Shown: positions 44,606-54,958, counted from the stretch's first letter. The stretch is DNA of 64,000 bases from CAYVUB01 sp964454675 (GCA_964454675.1 CAYVUB010000001.1:186001-250000), one strand, 5' to 3'. Notes: generated by a model from the sequence alone, not told the origin. Made by a program: numbers and translations.

Positions 44606-47218
44606 ATGAAATCGCAAGACATACGTTCAAAATTTTTAAGTTTTTTTGAAGAGAAAAAGCATACTATCGTGCCATCTGCACCTATGGTTTTAAAAGATGA
44701 CCCAACCTTGATGTTTGTCAATTCCGGTATGGCACCTTTTAAAGAATATTTTTTAGGAAATGCAAAACCTAAAAACAGCCGTATTGCCGATACTCAAAAA
44801 TGCTTGCGTGTTTCGGGTAAACACAACGATTTGGAAGAAGTTGGTTATGACACCTATCATCACACACTTTTTGAAATGTTGGGCAACTGGAGTTTTGGCG
44901 ATTATTTTAAGAAAGAAGCCATTGCCTGGGCTTGGGAATTGTTGACCGAAGTCTATAAAATCGATAAAAATATTCTGTATGTAACGGTTTTTGAAGGTAG
45001 TGAAGACGATAATCTTCCGATGGATACCGAAGCTTATGATTTATGGAAGCAATTTATTTCTGAAGACAGAATACTTAAAGGCAACAAAAAAGATAACTTT
45101 TGGGAAATGGGCGACCAAGGTCCGTGCGGGCCGTGTAGTGAAATTCACGTGGACATAAGAAGTGCCGAAGAAAAAGCTAAAATTGACGGGAAAGAATTGG
45201 TCAACAAAGACCATCCGCAGGTTGTGGAAATATGGAATCTGGTATTTATGCAGTACAACCGTAAAGCCAATGGCTCATTGGAAACCTTGCCAGCCAAACA
45301 TATTGATACCGGAATGGGTTTTGAACGTTTGTGTATGGTACTTCAAGGCGTGCAATCAAACTATGATACCGATGTTTTTACGCCAATTATCAGGGAAATT
45401 GAAACCATTTCACATAAAGATTATGGTAAAGACGAAAAAACAGATGTCGCCATTCGTGTGATTTCCGATCACGTGCGCGCGGTTGCTTTTTCTATTGCTG
45501 ACGGACAATTGCCAAGCAATACAGGTGCCGGTTATGTAATTCGCCGAATTTTACGTCGTGCCATTCGTTATAGTTTTACGTTTTTAGACCAAAAAGAACC
45601 ATTCATTTACAGGTTGATTGATGTGTTAAGTGAAAAAATGGGTATAGCATTCCCAGAGCTTAAAATACAAAAACAGTTGATTGAAAATGTCATCAAAGAA
45701 GAAGAGCAATCGTTTTTAAGAACGTTGGATCAAGGTTTGGTATTATTAAACAGAATTATTGAAGAATCAAAATCGGATACAATTTCCGGTGAAAAAGCGT
45801 TTGAATTGTATGATACGTTTGGCTTTCCGATAGATTTAACGGCACTGATACTTCGTGAAAAAGGCTTAAAACTTGATGAAGCAGGTTTTCATACCGAAAT
45901 GCAAAAACAAAAAGACCGTTCGCGTGCTGCCGGCGAGATGACCACAGACGATTGGACGGTATTGATTGATGATAACATTCAGGAATTTGTAGGCTATGAT
46001 ACACTTGAAACGCAAGTGAAAATTACACGTTACCGCAAAGTGGTTTCTAAAAAAGATGGCGAAATGTTTCAGTTGGTGTTCAATTTAACGCCATTTTACC
46101 CTGAAGGTGGCGGACAAGTAGGCGATAAGGGCTATATTGAAGCAGCCAATGGTGATGTCACATACATTATCGACACAAAAAAAGAAAACAATGTCATTAT
46201 CCATTTTGCCAATGAATTACCTTCAAATATTAATGGTATTTTTAAAGCAACGGTTGATGCCAAACAACGCAAACGTACCGAATCAAACCACACAGCAACA
46301 CACTTACTGCACCAAGCCTTACGTGAAATTTTAGGCACTCACGTTGAGCAAAAAGGAAGTGCGGTACATTCAAAATATTTACGTTTTGACTTTTCACATT
46401 TTTCAAAATTAACAGTGGATGAATTGCGTGATGTTGAAAATTTCGTCAATGCACGTATTGAAGGCAAATTGCCACTCATAGAAAAACGCAATATCCCAAT
46501 GCAGCAAGCTATTGATGAAGGTGCGATGGCATTGTTCGGTGAAAAATATGGCGATACTGTTCGCGCTATTCGTTTTGGGCAATCTATTGAGCTTTGTGGT
46601 GGAACACACGTTCAAAACACAGGTGATATATGGCATTTTAAGATTGTATCAGAAGGTGCCGTTGCTGCGGGTATTCGTCGTATTGAAGCCATAACCAATG
46701 ATGCGGTGAAGGATTTTTATCACGATACCAATCGTGCATATTACGAAATTAAAGATATGCTCAACAATGCACAAGAACCAGTGAAAGCGTTGCAAAATCT
46801 TCAAGAGGAAAACGCAAACTTAAAAAAGCAAATAGAGCAACTATTAAAAGAAAAAGCCAAAAACGCCAAAGGTGATTTAAAAAGCGAATTGACCGAAATT
46901 AATGGTGTGCAATTTTTGGCAAAACGTTTGGATTTGGATGCGGCAAGTATCAAAGATGTATCGTTTGAATTGGGTCAGGATTTTGACAATCTGTTTTTGG
47001 TTTTTGGTACTGAAAGTGATGGCAAAGCCCTATTGTCATGTTATATTTCCAAAGAAGTAGTAGCGAGCAAAGGTTTAAATGCAGGAACGATTGTTCGTGA
47101 ACTTGGAAAATATATTCAAGGCGGCGGCGGCGGACAAGCATTTTTTGCAACGGCTGGCGGAAAAAACCCTAATGGGATTGATGAGGCGTTAACAGCGGCG
47201 AAGGATTATTTGAATTAG
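44606..47218 (+). CDS. alaS: Alanine--tRNA ligase
   Basis: 870 residues. Class II core begins KFLSFFEEKKHTIVPSAPMV with DTYHHTLFEMLGNWSFGDYF; GDQGPCGPCSEIH follows; the editing domain shows HTATHLLHQALREILG and ELCGGTHVQNTGDI with the zinc His/Cys residues. The C-terminal part ends with a Gly-rich GGGGGQAFFATAGG segment. Length fits bacterial AlaRS, which charges tRNA-Ala. Confidence 0.96.
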   Translation: MKSQDIRSKFLSFFEEKKHTIVPSAPMVLKDDPTLMFVNSGMAPFKEYFLGNAKPKNSRIADTQKCLRVSGKHNDLEEVGYDTYHHTLFEMLGNWSFGDYFKKEAIAWAWELLTEVYKIDKNILYVTVFEGSEDDNLPMDTEAYDLWKQFISEDRILKGNKKDNFWEMGDQGPCGPCSEIHVDIRSAEEKAKIDGKELVNKDHPQVVEIWNLVFMQYNRKANGSLETLPAKHIDTGMGFERLCMVLQGVQSNYDTDVFTPIIREIETISHKDYGKDEKTDVAIRVISDHVRAVAFSIADGQLPSNTGAGYVIRRILRRAIRYSFTFLDQKEPFIYRLIDVLSEKMGIAFPELKIQKQLIENVIKEEEQSFLRTLDQGLVLLNRIIEESKSDTISGEKAFELYDTFGFPIDLTALILREKGLKLDEAGFHTEMQKQKDRSRAAGEMTTDDWTVLIDDNIQEFVGYDTLETQVKITRYRKVVSKKDGEMFQLVFNLTPFYPEGGGQVGDKGYIEAANGDVTYIIDTKKENNVIIHFANELPSNINGIFKATVDAKQRKRTESNHTATHLLHQALREILGTHVEQKGSAVHSKYLRFDFSHFSKLTVDELRDVENFVNARIEGKLPLIEKRNIPMQQAIDEGAMALFGEKYGDTVRAIRFGQSIELCGGTHVQNTGDIWHFKIVSEGAVAAGIRRIEAITNDAVKDFYHDTNRAYYEIKDMLNNAQEPVKALQNLQEENANLKKQIEQLLKEKAKNAKGDLKSELTEINGVQFLAKRLDLDAASIKDVSFELGQDFDNLFLVFGTESDGKALLSCYISKEVVASKGLNAGTIVRELGKYIQGGGGGQAFFATAGGKNPNGIDEALTAAKDYLN

Positions 47219-47257
47219 ATTTTCTCTCGCAAAGACGCAACTTTAAAATAATGACTT

Positions 47258-47318
47258 TTGTCATTCCGAGGTACGAGGAATCACATTATGTGATATCTCG
47301 CTTTGCTCGATATGACAA
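47258..47318. repeat. REPIN-like inverted pair
   Basis: TTGTCA then stem ATTCC/GGAAT (47263-47281), then on the opposite strand stem ATATC/GATAT (47293-47313) ending TGACAA. The right half, read on the minus strand, matches the solo copy at 12698 closely. Confidence 0.82.
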
Positions 47319-47330
47319 TCAAATAATAAA

Positions 47331-48311
47331 ATGAAACTCCAAACCCAAATACCGCTAACGAAACAGCCCGACAATCTCATAGATTATCAGTCGAAGCTGC
47401 TGTTGTTAGGCTCGTGTTTTGCGGAAAATATGAGTGAAAAATTCCAATATTATAAATTTCAAACAACAACCAATCCATTTGGGATTATTTTCAATCCCTT
47501 ATCTATTGAAAAGATAATTCTAAAAAGTCTTAATAAAACCTATTACACTGATGCCGATGTATTTTATCACAACGAACAATGGCATTGTTATGACGTGCAT
47601 TCTAAATTAAGCCATTCTTCAAAAGATGAATTATTAAAGCAGTTAAACAATTTAATAGAGCTAACACATTTACAACTCCTCAACGCATCACACATCATCA
47701 TTACTTTAGGCACGGCTTGGGTTTATAAATTAAATATCACCAATCAAGTAGTTGCCAATTGCCATAAAGTACCGCAAAGTCATTTCACAAAAGTGCTGCT
47801 TTCAGTTGAAGAGATATCAAAATCATTAAATACAATTGTTGACAGCATTCAAAGCATCAACCCAAACGCAAAGTTTATTTTTACCGTGTCGCCAGTAAGA
47901 CACATTAAAGATGGTTTTGCTGAAAACACGCTCAGTAAAGCACACTTAATTTCATCAATCTATAATGTTTTGCAAGTTCCCCCTTTGGGCCTGCCTGCCG
48001 GCAAGACAGAGGTTAGAGGGCATTATTTCCCTTCATTCGAACTTTTAATGGACGAACTCCGCGATTATCGTTTTTATGCTGACGATATGTTGCATCCCAA
48101 TCAAACCGCCATTAATTATATCTGGGAAAAGTTTAAAGAGGTATGGATGCATCCCGAAGCGTTCAAAACAATGACACTTGTGGACGCCATTCAAAAAGGA
48201 CTTCAGCACGAGCCATTCAATCCACAAACCCAAGCATATCAAACGTTTATTAAAGATTTAGAAGCGAAAATAAAAACGCTTCAAAACCAATTTCCACACA
48301 TCGTATTCTAA
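47331..48311 (+). CDS. GSCFA-domain protein
   Basis: 326 residues with the name-giving motif LLGSCFAENMSEKFQYYKF near residue 25, and TPVRH-like and DELRDYRFYADDMLHPNQTA downstream, as in the GSCFA family related to SGNH hydrolases. No signal peptide. The function is unknown. Residues about 216-230 (VPPLGLPAGKTEVRG) are encoded by an inserted palindromic repeat. Confidence 0.88.
   Translation: MKLQTQIPLTKQPDNLIDYQSKLLLLGSCFAENMSEKFQYYKFQTTTNPFGIIFNPLSIEKIILKSLNKTYYTDADVFYHNEQWHCYDVHSKLSHSSKDELLKQLNNLIELTHLQLLNASHIIITLGTAWVYKLNITNQVVANCHKVPQSHFTKVLLSVEEISKSLNTIVDSIQSINPNAKFIFTVSPVRHIKDGFAENTLSKAHLISSIYNVLQVPPLGLPAGKTEVRGHYFPSFELLMDELRDYRFYADDMLHPNQTAINYIWEKFKEVWMHPEAFKTMTLVDAIQKGLQHEPFNPQTQAYQTFIKDLEAKIKTLQNQFPHIVF
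47976..48020 (+). repeat. Palindromic repeat inserted in GSCFA gene
   Basis: 45 bp, in frame, GC-richer than the gene around it, with CCCCCTTTGGG and a TGCCGGCA palindromic core. It interrupts a segment where family members are expected to run directly into the YFPSFELLMDELRDY motif. Confidence 0.65.
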
Positions 48312-48391
48312 ATATACGGCATTTGCCGTATTGTTTGCCCTTCTCATAAGTTGCAATTTTGGCTCATTATTAACCACAAAATTTTACAACA

Positions 48392-48922
48392 ATGAGAAAT
48401 TTAAAACAATCACTAATCGTATTATTAATGTCTTTTTCATTAATAACCCTTTCATCGTGTTCAAGTGATGACGATGGCGGTGGCGGCGGTCAAGCTGCTG
48501 AAGGAACTATCACTGCAAAAGTAAATGGCACAACTGTGACAACAATGGAAATGGTAACATTCGCAAGTTTATCAAGTGGAACTTTGTTGCTTCAAGGGAA
48601 TACAGGAGGCACATCGAGCAAAGCATTTAATTTTACTATCGTAGGTTATGACGGTGTTGGAACTTACCCATTTGGAGGTGGTGCCAATATTTTTAATGTT
48701 GCTTCTTATATAGAGACAGAGGTGGATTTATCCAATCCTGCCAATCCTTCTATTGAAACTTGGAGCGCTCCATTTGATGATACCCAGGTAGGGGAAATCA
48801 GCATATCTGAGCAAACGGAAACCCATATCAAAGGAACATTCAGTTTTGAGTGTAAAAATGTGAATGGTGATGGTTCAATGAGAAACGTAACAGAGGGCTC
48901 GTTTAATGTTGAAATACTTTAA
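48392..48922 (+). CDS. Secreted lipoprotein, DUF6252-like
   Basis: 176 residues. Lipoprotein signal with lipobox LSSC (SLITLSSCSSDDDGGGGG), a glycine/acidic linker, and a C-terminal beta-rich domain with VGYDGVGTYPFGGGANIFN. The layout (lipobox, SDDD-G linker, small domain) is typical of Bacteroidota surface lipoproteins. I think of DUF6252 from the shape and would not press it. Starts a pair with the following gene (2-bp gap). Confidence 0.65.
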   Translation: MRNLKQSLIVLLMSFSLITLSSCSSDDDGGGGGQAAEGTITAKVNGTTVTTMEMVTFASLSSGTLLLQGNTGGTSSKAFNFTIVGYDGVGTYPFGGGANIFNVASYIETEVDLSNPANPSIETWSAPFDDTQVGEISISEQTETHIKGTFSFECKNVNGDGSMRNVTEGSFNVEIL

Positions 48923-48924
48923 TT

Positions 48925-50850
48925 ATGAAACTGCTATTAGTTCAATTTAAACATATACTGATGTGTGCACTCTTATTGAGTGTGACATCAGTTTTTGCAC
49001 AAAAAGCTGAAACACCCAATGGAACTTATGATTTAGGCGCCAGCATTAATGAAATGACTTTAACACAAGGTGGTATCTTGGTGGTAGCTACTAATAATGG
49101 TTTGGCTGGAATAGACCCTAATAAAAGTACGCCGGTATTTACGTTTAATAATTTTGGTAAACTGAAACCAGAAGAAACTGATTTTATTCCAAATTCCCCA
49201 TACATTGTGGTGTCGCAAGGAGCAGATTCCAAGTTTGCTGGATTGAGTAAGACAAAACGCGCTGTGATTGATTATGTGACTGGCAAAGTGTTGTTTAATT
49301 CAGAAACTGACAATTGGAAACAGATTTATACCTGTAATGTTGTTTTGCCACAAAACAAAGTGATTGTAAGTGGTTTGCAAAAGAGCGACCAAAAGTTTGA
49401 AAGCCAGGTGCCTAAAGTAGCTGTTTACGATTTAGTCTCAGGAAAATTAGACTATTCGTTTTTCTTGGACAAGCCGGGACGTGTAGGCATTGCAAAAGAT
49501 TTTAGTGTTACTGGTACACCATTGTTATTAAAAAATTCACTTTTAATACCTACAGCCCAAGGCATCATTTCAATGTCTCATACAGGTCAGGAGCTTTGGC
49601 AAACCAAAATTAAAGGCGTCAAATGGATGGTTGCCGATGAAACCGAAAAAGAAATCTATGCGTTTGAAGGTGCCAATAACGGTAAAAATACCCGCATCCA
49701 CAAAATAGGGAGCAACGGTGACGAGCTGTGGAAGGATGACCGCAAAGTAAAAGGCGAAGTTTCAAACTTTCAAATTTTACCACAAGGTATTGCCGTGGTA
49801 AGTGATGTAGCGGCTTCGGGTGGCAGCGGTCTTAATAAGTTAATGGCTGCAAAAGCACAAAGCCATATCGCATTCTTATCGGCAGGTTCCGGTGAAGATT
49901 TATGGGAAAAAGCACCAAAAACCAATGGTTACGTACAACACTTTTATGTCATGGAAGATGGTATTTTATTTGGAATCCAGGAAGGCGGTATCAACAAAAT
50001 AGCGTTTGACGGAAAAACCTTATTCAAAAAACCTCTTAAAACAGGAGAGAATATCCTGATTATGGCACATACACCCCAGGGATTAATTTACATTACAGGT
50101 GAAGATACCAATATTGTAAATTTACAAACCGGAGATCAGGTATGGAATAAACCGCTTAAATATAAAAAAGCAACGTCTGTGGCATCAACGTTTGACAGTA
50201 AAAATGACAGATACCTGATTTCTGCCGATGGTAAAATTAAAGCTATTGAAGCCGCTACGGGAGAAGTGAGTGATTTTGCTGCTTGTAATTTTGGTGAAAA
50301 GGAAGACCCGAATAATCTGGAAATAAGAGATACGGGAATCTATCTGTCATCAGACCAGAATATGACCCTGCTTGGATTTGACGGTAGTGAGGCTTATCAT
50401 GTATATCACAAATCGCCGGGAAGAAGCACCTTTGGCAAAATCATGGGCGGTGTTATGGCTGTAGCTTCTACCGCTATGGCTGTGTCTATGAGCGCCAGAG
50501 CTGGTGCTAACAAAACAGGTTATGGTAGCGCTAATGATTTGAGTAACTACAATGATTATGGTAAAGAAGCCAAACGTGCCGCCGATATGTTTTCAAGCAT
50601 TGCAAGTGCCTCATTTGATTATTTGTCAACACGTTTTAAAGCCACAGCGGCAACGGAGAATGCACAGTTTATTTTAACCAAATTAGACGAAGGTGTTGGA
50701 CTTGTTAAAGTAAATAAAGATACTGGTAAAGTGGATAAAGAAATCGTCCTAAAGGATAAAAAACCTGAATATGAAGTTGATGAATTCGGAGGATTTTTGT
50801 TTTACAAAGCCAATGACAAAACCATTTACGCTTATGATCTTAAACAATAA
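48925..50850 (+). CDS. PQQ-like beta-propeller repeat protein
   Basis: 641 residues, signal peptide (cut near VFAQK). Repeats of the type ISMSHTGQELWQTKIKGVKW, IGSNGDELWKDDRK and LQTGDQVWNKPLKYKK are blades of a PQQ-like propeller over about 50-490. Ahead of the end there is a hydrophobic, Ala/Met-rich stretch (GGVMAVASTAMAVSMSARAG). No enzyme residues are evident. The propeller probably binds a partner at the cell envelope; function unknown. Confidence 0.75.
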   Translation: MKLLLVQFKHILMCALLLSVTSVFAQKAETPNGTYDLGASINEMTLTQGGILVVATNNGLAGIDPNKSTPVFTFNNFGKLKPEETDFIPNSPYIVVSQGADSKFAGLSKTKRAVIDYVTGKVLFNSETDNWKQIYTCNVVLPQNKVIVSGLQKSDQKFESQVPKVAVYDLVSGKLDYSFFLDKPGRVGIAKDFSVTGTPLLLKNSLLIPTAQGIISMSHTGQELWQTKIKGVKWMVADETEKEIYAFEGANNGKNTRIHKIGSNGDELWKDDRKVKGEVSNFQILPQGIAVVSDVAASGGSGLNKLMAAKAQSHIAFLSAGSGEDLWEKAPKTNGYVQHFYVMEDGILFGIQEGGINKIAFDGKTLFKKPLKTGENILIMAHTPQGLIYITGEDTNIVNLQTGDQVWNKPLKYKKATSVASTFDSKNDRYLISADGKIKAIEAATGEVSDFAACNFGEKEDPNNLEIRDTGIYLSSDQNMTLLGFDGSEAYHVYHKSPGRSTFGKIMGGVMAVASTAMAVSMSARAGANKTGYGSANDLSNYNDYGKEAKRAADMFSSIASASFDYLSTRFKATAATENAQFILTKLDEGVGLVKVNKDTGKVDKEIVLKDKKPEYEVDEFGGFLFYKANDKTIYAYDLKQ

Positions 50851-50873
50851 ATCTTGTTGTTGAGATGTGTGTG

Positions 50874-50912
50874 ATTAGGCGTAATTTTCAAAGGTTACGC
50901 TTAATCTTTTTT
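50874..50912 (+). terminator. Terminator after propeller gene
   Basis: Stem ATTAGGCGTAA / TTACGCTTAAT (one G-T pair), 10-base loop, then CTTTTTT. Confidence 0.8.
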
Positions 50913-51057
50913 AATTGCTTCTTATCGAAAAAAATATAAGTCAAGTGTAATTAGTTATATATTCGTAATGCTATTAATCAATTTTTTTAAAAAAGCGTCA
51001 GTAAATGTAATTGCCCCAAATGGTAGTTGTGTTCTGATGCTTTTTTTATTTCCAATT

Positions 51058-53031
51058 ATGAAAATCAAAACTACTTTTATAATTGCATGTCTGTTCAGCA
51101 TATCGATTTCTTTTTCTCAAAATCAGAATAATTCGAGTAATGACGTTAAGGAGATTATCGAATTAAAAGCGAAACTTCCACAAAGCAACACACAACAAAA
51201 GTTTGATATTTTCAAGCAACTATCACAATTATATCTTTCCAAAAATGATTCATTAGCTTTTTTTTATGCTGATGAAATGTTGAAAATTTCAAAAAGCACA
51301 AAAAGCAAATCTCAAAAAGGAGAAGCCTTATTTTTTCTTGGCAAAGCCTATTATGATATTTCTAAAACGAAGTCCTTAGATTATTTTAAAGAAGCCGAAC
51401 CTTTATTGCTTTCAAGCAAAAGCGATTATCTTAAAGATATTTATTACGACCAATCAAATATTTACACCGTTTTTTCTGAATTCCCCGAAGCTTTAAAATT
51501 CGGATTAAAATCGTTAGAGTACAATCAATCGCACAACCATCAACAAAACATTTTAAGAGATATGTCATCTATTGGTTATATCTACGATAGAATGTACGAG
51601 TTTAAAGAATCTATAAAATGGAATAGACAAGCCTTGAAACTCGCCATAAAATTAAAAGACAAACGTGGCGAAGCCTTATGCTACGGGCGAATTGGCATTG
51701 CGTATGATGAATTGGCAGAACAAGATAATTTCAACAAAAAACTATTTGATAGCGCATTATATTACAATCTTAAAGCTGTCAAAATCAGTGAACAACTCAA
51801 AATGTTAGGCTTTAGCCGAACAACCTATTCTAATATTGGCAACACCTATAGCAAACTCAAAGATTACAAAAAAGCAGAGGAATTTACCCTAAAATCCTTA
51901 GCGGTTCCAGGGTTTGAATCTAATAAAGGCGTCACGTTGGTCAATCTTGGTAAAATTTACTTAGAAACGAATCGGTTTGCTGAAGCCAAAAAAATATTGG
52001 ATAGCGCGATGCAAAACACCAAAAAGTACGGCACTCGAAAATATGAATTGGAAGCACATTACCGTTTTCACGAGTTAAATGTCAAAAAAGGCGATTATAA
52101 AAATGCCTTACAAAACTACATATCCTATAAAGACATTGAAGACGATTTGCTCAACGAAACCAAAACCAAGCAAATTGCCGAAATGGGCGAACGCTACAAA
52201 AGTGCCGATAAAGAACGCCAAATTTTGATGCAACGTGCAGATTTGGCTGAGAAAAACCTCATCATTCAAAAGCGAAATGCACAAGTGTTTGGGTTGATTG
52301 GTTTGGCATTGGTTTTAGTGTTTATTGGCTATTTATTCTACAAACAACAAAAACTCAAAAATGAGCAATTGCTAAAAGAAAACGAACTTAAAGATGCCTT
52401 GTTGAAAATTGAAACCCAAAGCCGACTGCAAGAACAACGCCTCAGAATTTCAAGAGATTTACACGATAATATTGGTGCGCAACTGACTTTTATTATTTCG
52501 TCTATTGATAATTTGAAATACGGATTTGATATTCAAGATGATAAGCTCACAGCAAAACTCAACACCATCAGCAACTTTACGTCATCTACCATTTACGAAC
52601 TGCGCGATACCATTTGGGCAATGAATAAAAGTGCTATTACCTTTGAAGATTTACAATCGCGAATCTCCAATTTTATTGATAAAGCCAATAGTATTGATAA
52701 TGGTATCAGTTTTCAATTTAATGTGAATGATGATGTGAATAGTGATAAAAAATTCACGTCTGTAGAAGGTATGAACATCCACCGAATCATTCAAGAAGCC
52801 ATCAATAATAGTTTAAAACACGCGCATCCAAAGCAGATAAAAGTGGATGTTAAGCAAAATTTTGACAAACTGCAAATAGAAATTTCTGATGATGGCAATG
52901 GCTTTGATTATCAAAATGTCACCAAAGGCTATGGTTTAATAAATATGCAAAAACGCGCCCACGAAATTGGTGGCGAATTGGTCATTCAATCTGTTGAGAA
53001 GAAAGGAACGACTGTTTGTCTTATTTTTTAG
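51058..53031 (+). CDS. TPR sensor histidine kinase 1
   Basis: 657 residues from MKIKTTFIIACLFSISISFS (signal); a longer frame starts 30 codons earlier without a signal. TPR repeats to about 380, a membrane segment (VFGLIGLALVLVFIGYLFY), then the HisKA_3 dimerisation helix with phospho-His469 in RLRISRDLHDNIGAQLTFI and HATPase_c (IIQEAINNSLKHAHPKQI, DDGNGFDYQNVTKGYGLINM). NarL-type kinase. Its catalytic part is very similar to that of the next gene. Confidence 0.9.
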   Translation: MKIKTTFIIACLFSISISFSQNQNNSSNDVKEIIELKAKLPQSNTQQKFDIFKQLSQLYLSKNDSLAFFYADEMLKISKSTKSKSQKGEALFFLGKAYYDISKTKSLDYFKEAEPLLLSSKSDYLKDIYYDQSNIYTVFSEFPEALKFGLKSLEYNQSHNHQQNILRDMSSIGYIYDRMYEFKESIKWNRQALKLAIKLKDKRGEALCYGRIGIAYDELAEQDNFNKKLFDSALYYNLKAVKISEQLKMLGFSRTTYSNIGNTYSKLKDYKKAEEFTLKSLAVPGFESNKGVTLVNLGKIYLETNRFAEAKKILDSAMQNTKKYGTRKYELEAHYRFHELNVKKGDYKNALQNYISYKDIEDDLLNETKTKQIAEMGERYKSADKERQILMQRADLAEKNLIIQKRNAQVFGLIGLALVLVFIGYLFYKQQKLKNEQLLKENELKDALLKIETQSRLQEQRLRISRDLHDNIGAQLTFIISSIDNLKYGFDIQDDKLTAKLNTISNFTSSTIYELRDTIWAMNKSAITFEDLQSRISNFIDKANSIDNGISFQFNVNDDVNSDKKFTSVEGMNIHRIIQEAINNSLKHAHPKQIKVDVKQNFDKLQIEISDDGNGFDYQNVTKGYGLINMQKRAHEIGGELVIQSVEKKGTTVCLIF

Positions 53032-53057
53032 TATCTTCAAATTTTTAAATTATTAGT

Positions 53058-54941
53058 ATGAAAATCAATAACCTCTTAATTGTTTTTTTACTTAGTACTT
53101 TCAGTGTGTTTTCTCAGGCTGACGCCGATAAATTAAATGATGAAGCCTTAGATATTTACAAGGAAAATCCACAAAAAGCCATTCAAATTTTACAAAAAGC
53201 GATTGACATTTCTACATCCAACAAAAATCAGGAACAAATAAGTCGCTCAAAAAATAGTTTGGGTATTGTTTATAGAGATTTGGGCGATTATAAAAAAGCC
53301 AAATTCTTATCTGAAGAAGCATTAACGATTACAAAAGACTCCACTATTCGTGCATCAGCTTTTAATAATATTGGTGCTGCCAATAGAAGTTTGGGTTTGT
53401 ACGAAGAAGCGTTGCAATCGTATTTGAAAGCGCTCAATATTTACGAAGCTAAAAATGAGACATCCTTACAAGCAACCGTCAGCAACAATATTGGAATGGT
53501 ATATAGCTATTTGAATATGAGGTCAAAAGCTATTGAATATCATCTAAAAGCTAAAGATATTTTTGAAAAAGAGAAGAATTTAAAAGGGATATCCGAAGTT
53601 TATAACAACATCGCTATTTTGTATGCAAATGATGGCGAACTCGATAAAGCCTTAGAATACTTTAAATATTCACTCAAAATTGAAGAACAACTCAAAGACA
53701 AAAAAGGCATTGCAGAATCTGCGAATAATGTTGGTGCGGTGTATTATTATATGACTCAAATTGACTCTGCATTGATATATTTTAAGCAATCGGCAAGTAT
53801 CGAAAAATCCATAGGCAACTTATCTGGTTTGGGTGCGAGTTATAATAATATTGCGCAGGTGTTGATTGAAAACAATCGAGTAGATGCATCAAAAATCTAT
53901 ATTGATAGTGCCTATTATTATGCGAAAAAAACCAATACAGTTAGTGACATTCAAGGTGCTTTAAGTTCTTATGCATCGTTTTATGAAGCTAAAAATAATC
54001 CAGCGGAAGCGTTAAAATATTTCAAAGAATACACAACACTCAAAGACAGTATTCTCAATATTGAAACGAATAGTAAAGTTGCCAAACTCGAAATCGAATA
54101 CCAAACCGAAAAAAAAGAAAAAGAAATCCTATCACAACGTGCAGACATTGCAGAAAAAGAATTATCACTTAGCAAGAAAAATAGCTACATTCTTGGTTTA
54201 TCCGCCTTAGCCATCGTTTTGTCGCTTATCGGATTTTTATTTTACAATCAACAAAAACTCAAAAATCGTCAGTTGCAAAAGGAAAACGAACTCAAAGATG
54301 CCTTATTGAAAATTGAAACCCAAAACCGCTTACAAGAACAACGTTTACGCATCAGTAGAGACTTGCACGACAATATTGGCGCACAATTGACCTTTATCAT
54401 TTCGTCATTAGACAATTTGAAATACGGGTTTCAATTACCTGAAAAGTTGAACGACAAACTCAAAACCATCAGCGAGTTTACCACAACCACAATTTACGAA
54501 TTGCGCGATACCATTTGGGCAATGAACAAAAGTGAAATTACCTTTGAGGATTTACAGTCGCGCATTTCCAATTTTATGGACAAAGCCAATAGTTCTGCTG
54601 AGCAAATTCAGTTTAATTTCAACATTGACACCGGTTTGTCAAACGATTTAACGTTCACTTCCGTGGAAGGTATGAATATTTATCGAATCATCCAGGAAGC
54701 TGTTAACAATGCCTTGAAATATGCAGAGGCAAATACCATTGATGTGCAATTCAAAAAAGAAAATGACCGGCTTTTTGTTTCTATAACCGATGACGGAAAA
54801 GGCTTTGACCCATCAAAAGTTGAAGATGGCAACGGACTGAACAATATGAAAAAACGAGCAAATGAAATAAACGCTCAAATTCAAATAGATTCAAAAACGG
54901 ATAACGGTACTACGGTATCGTTAAAAATGCCAAACAGTTAA
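53058..54941 (+). CDS. TPR sensor histidine kinase 2
   Basis: 627 residues, signal peptide (VFSQA), TPR helices in the periplasm to about 350, a membrane segment (YILGLSALAIVLSLIGFLFY), HisKA_3 with phospho-His437 (RLRISRDLHDNIGAQLTFI) and HATPase_c (IIQEAVNNALKYAEANTI). Starts 26 bp after kinase 1 and 17 bp before the regulator. Kinases 1 and 2 are paralogues with similar output domains and different input repeats. Confidence 0.9.
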   Translation: MKINNLLIVFLLSTFSVFSQADADKLNDEALDIYKENPQKAIQILQKAIDISTSNKNQEQISRSKNSLGIVYRDLGDYKKAKFLSEEALTITKDSTIRASAFNNIGAANRSLGLYEEALQSYLKALNIYEAKNETSLQATVSNNIGMVYSYLNMRSKAIEYHLKAKDIFEKEKNLKGISEVYNNIAILYANDGELDKALEYFKYSLKIEEQLKDKKGIAESANNVGAVYYYMTQIDSALIYFKQSASIEKSIGNLSGLGASYNNIAQVLIENNRVDASKIYIDSAYYYAKKTNTVSDIQGALSSYASFYEAKNNPAEALKYFKEYTTLKDSILNIETNSKVAKLEIEYQTEKKEKEILSQRADIAEKELSLSKKNSYILGLSALAIVLSLIGFLFYNQQKLKNRQLQKENELKDALLKIETQNRLQEQRLRISRDLHDNIGAQLTFIISSLDNLKYGFQLPEKLNDKLKTISEFTTTTIYELRDTIWAMNKSEITFEDLQSRISNFMDKANSSAEQIQFNFNIDTGLSNDLTFTSVEGMNIYRIIQEAVNNALKYAEANTIDVQFKKENDRLFVSITDDGKGFDPSKVEDGNGLNNMKKRANEINAQIQIDSKTDNGTTVSLKMPNS

Positions 54942-54958
54942 CCAAAACCAATAATCTG

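Noticed and set aside
44760..45461. Alternative-frame ORFs inside alaS
   Set aside because: Inside a complete, well-conserved alanyl-tRNA synthetase; no ribosome-binding context or motifs of their own.
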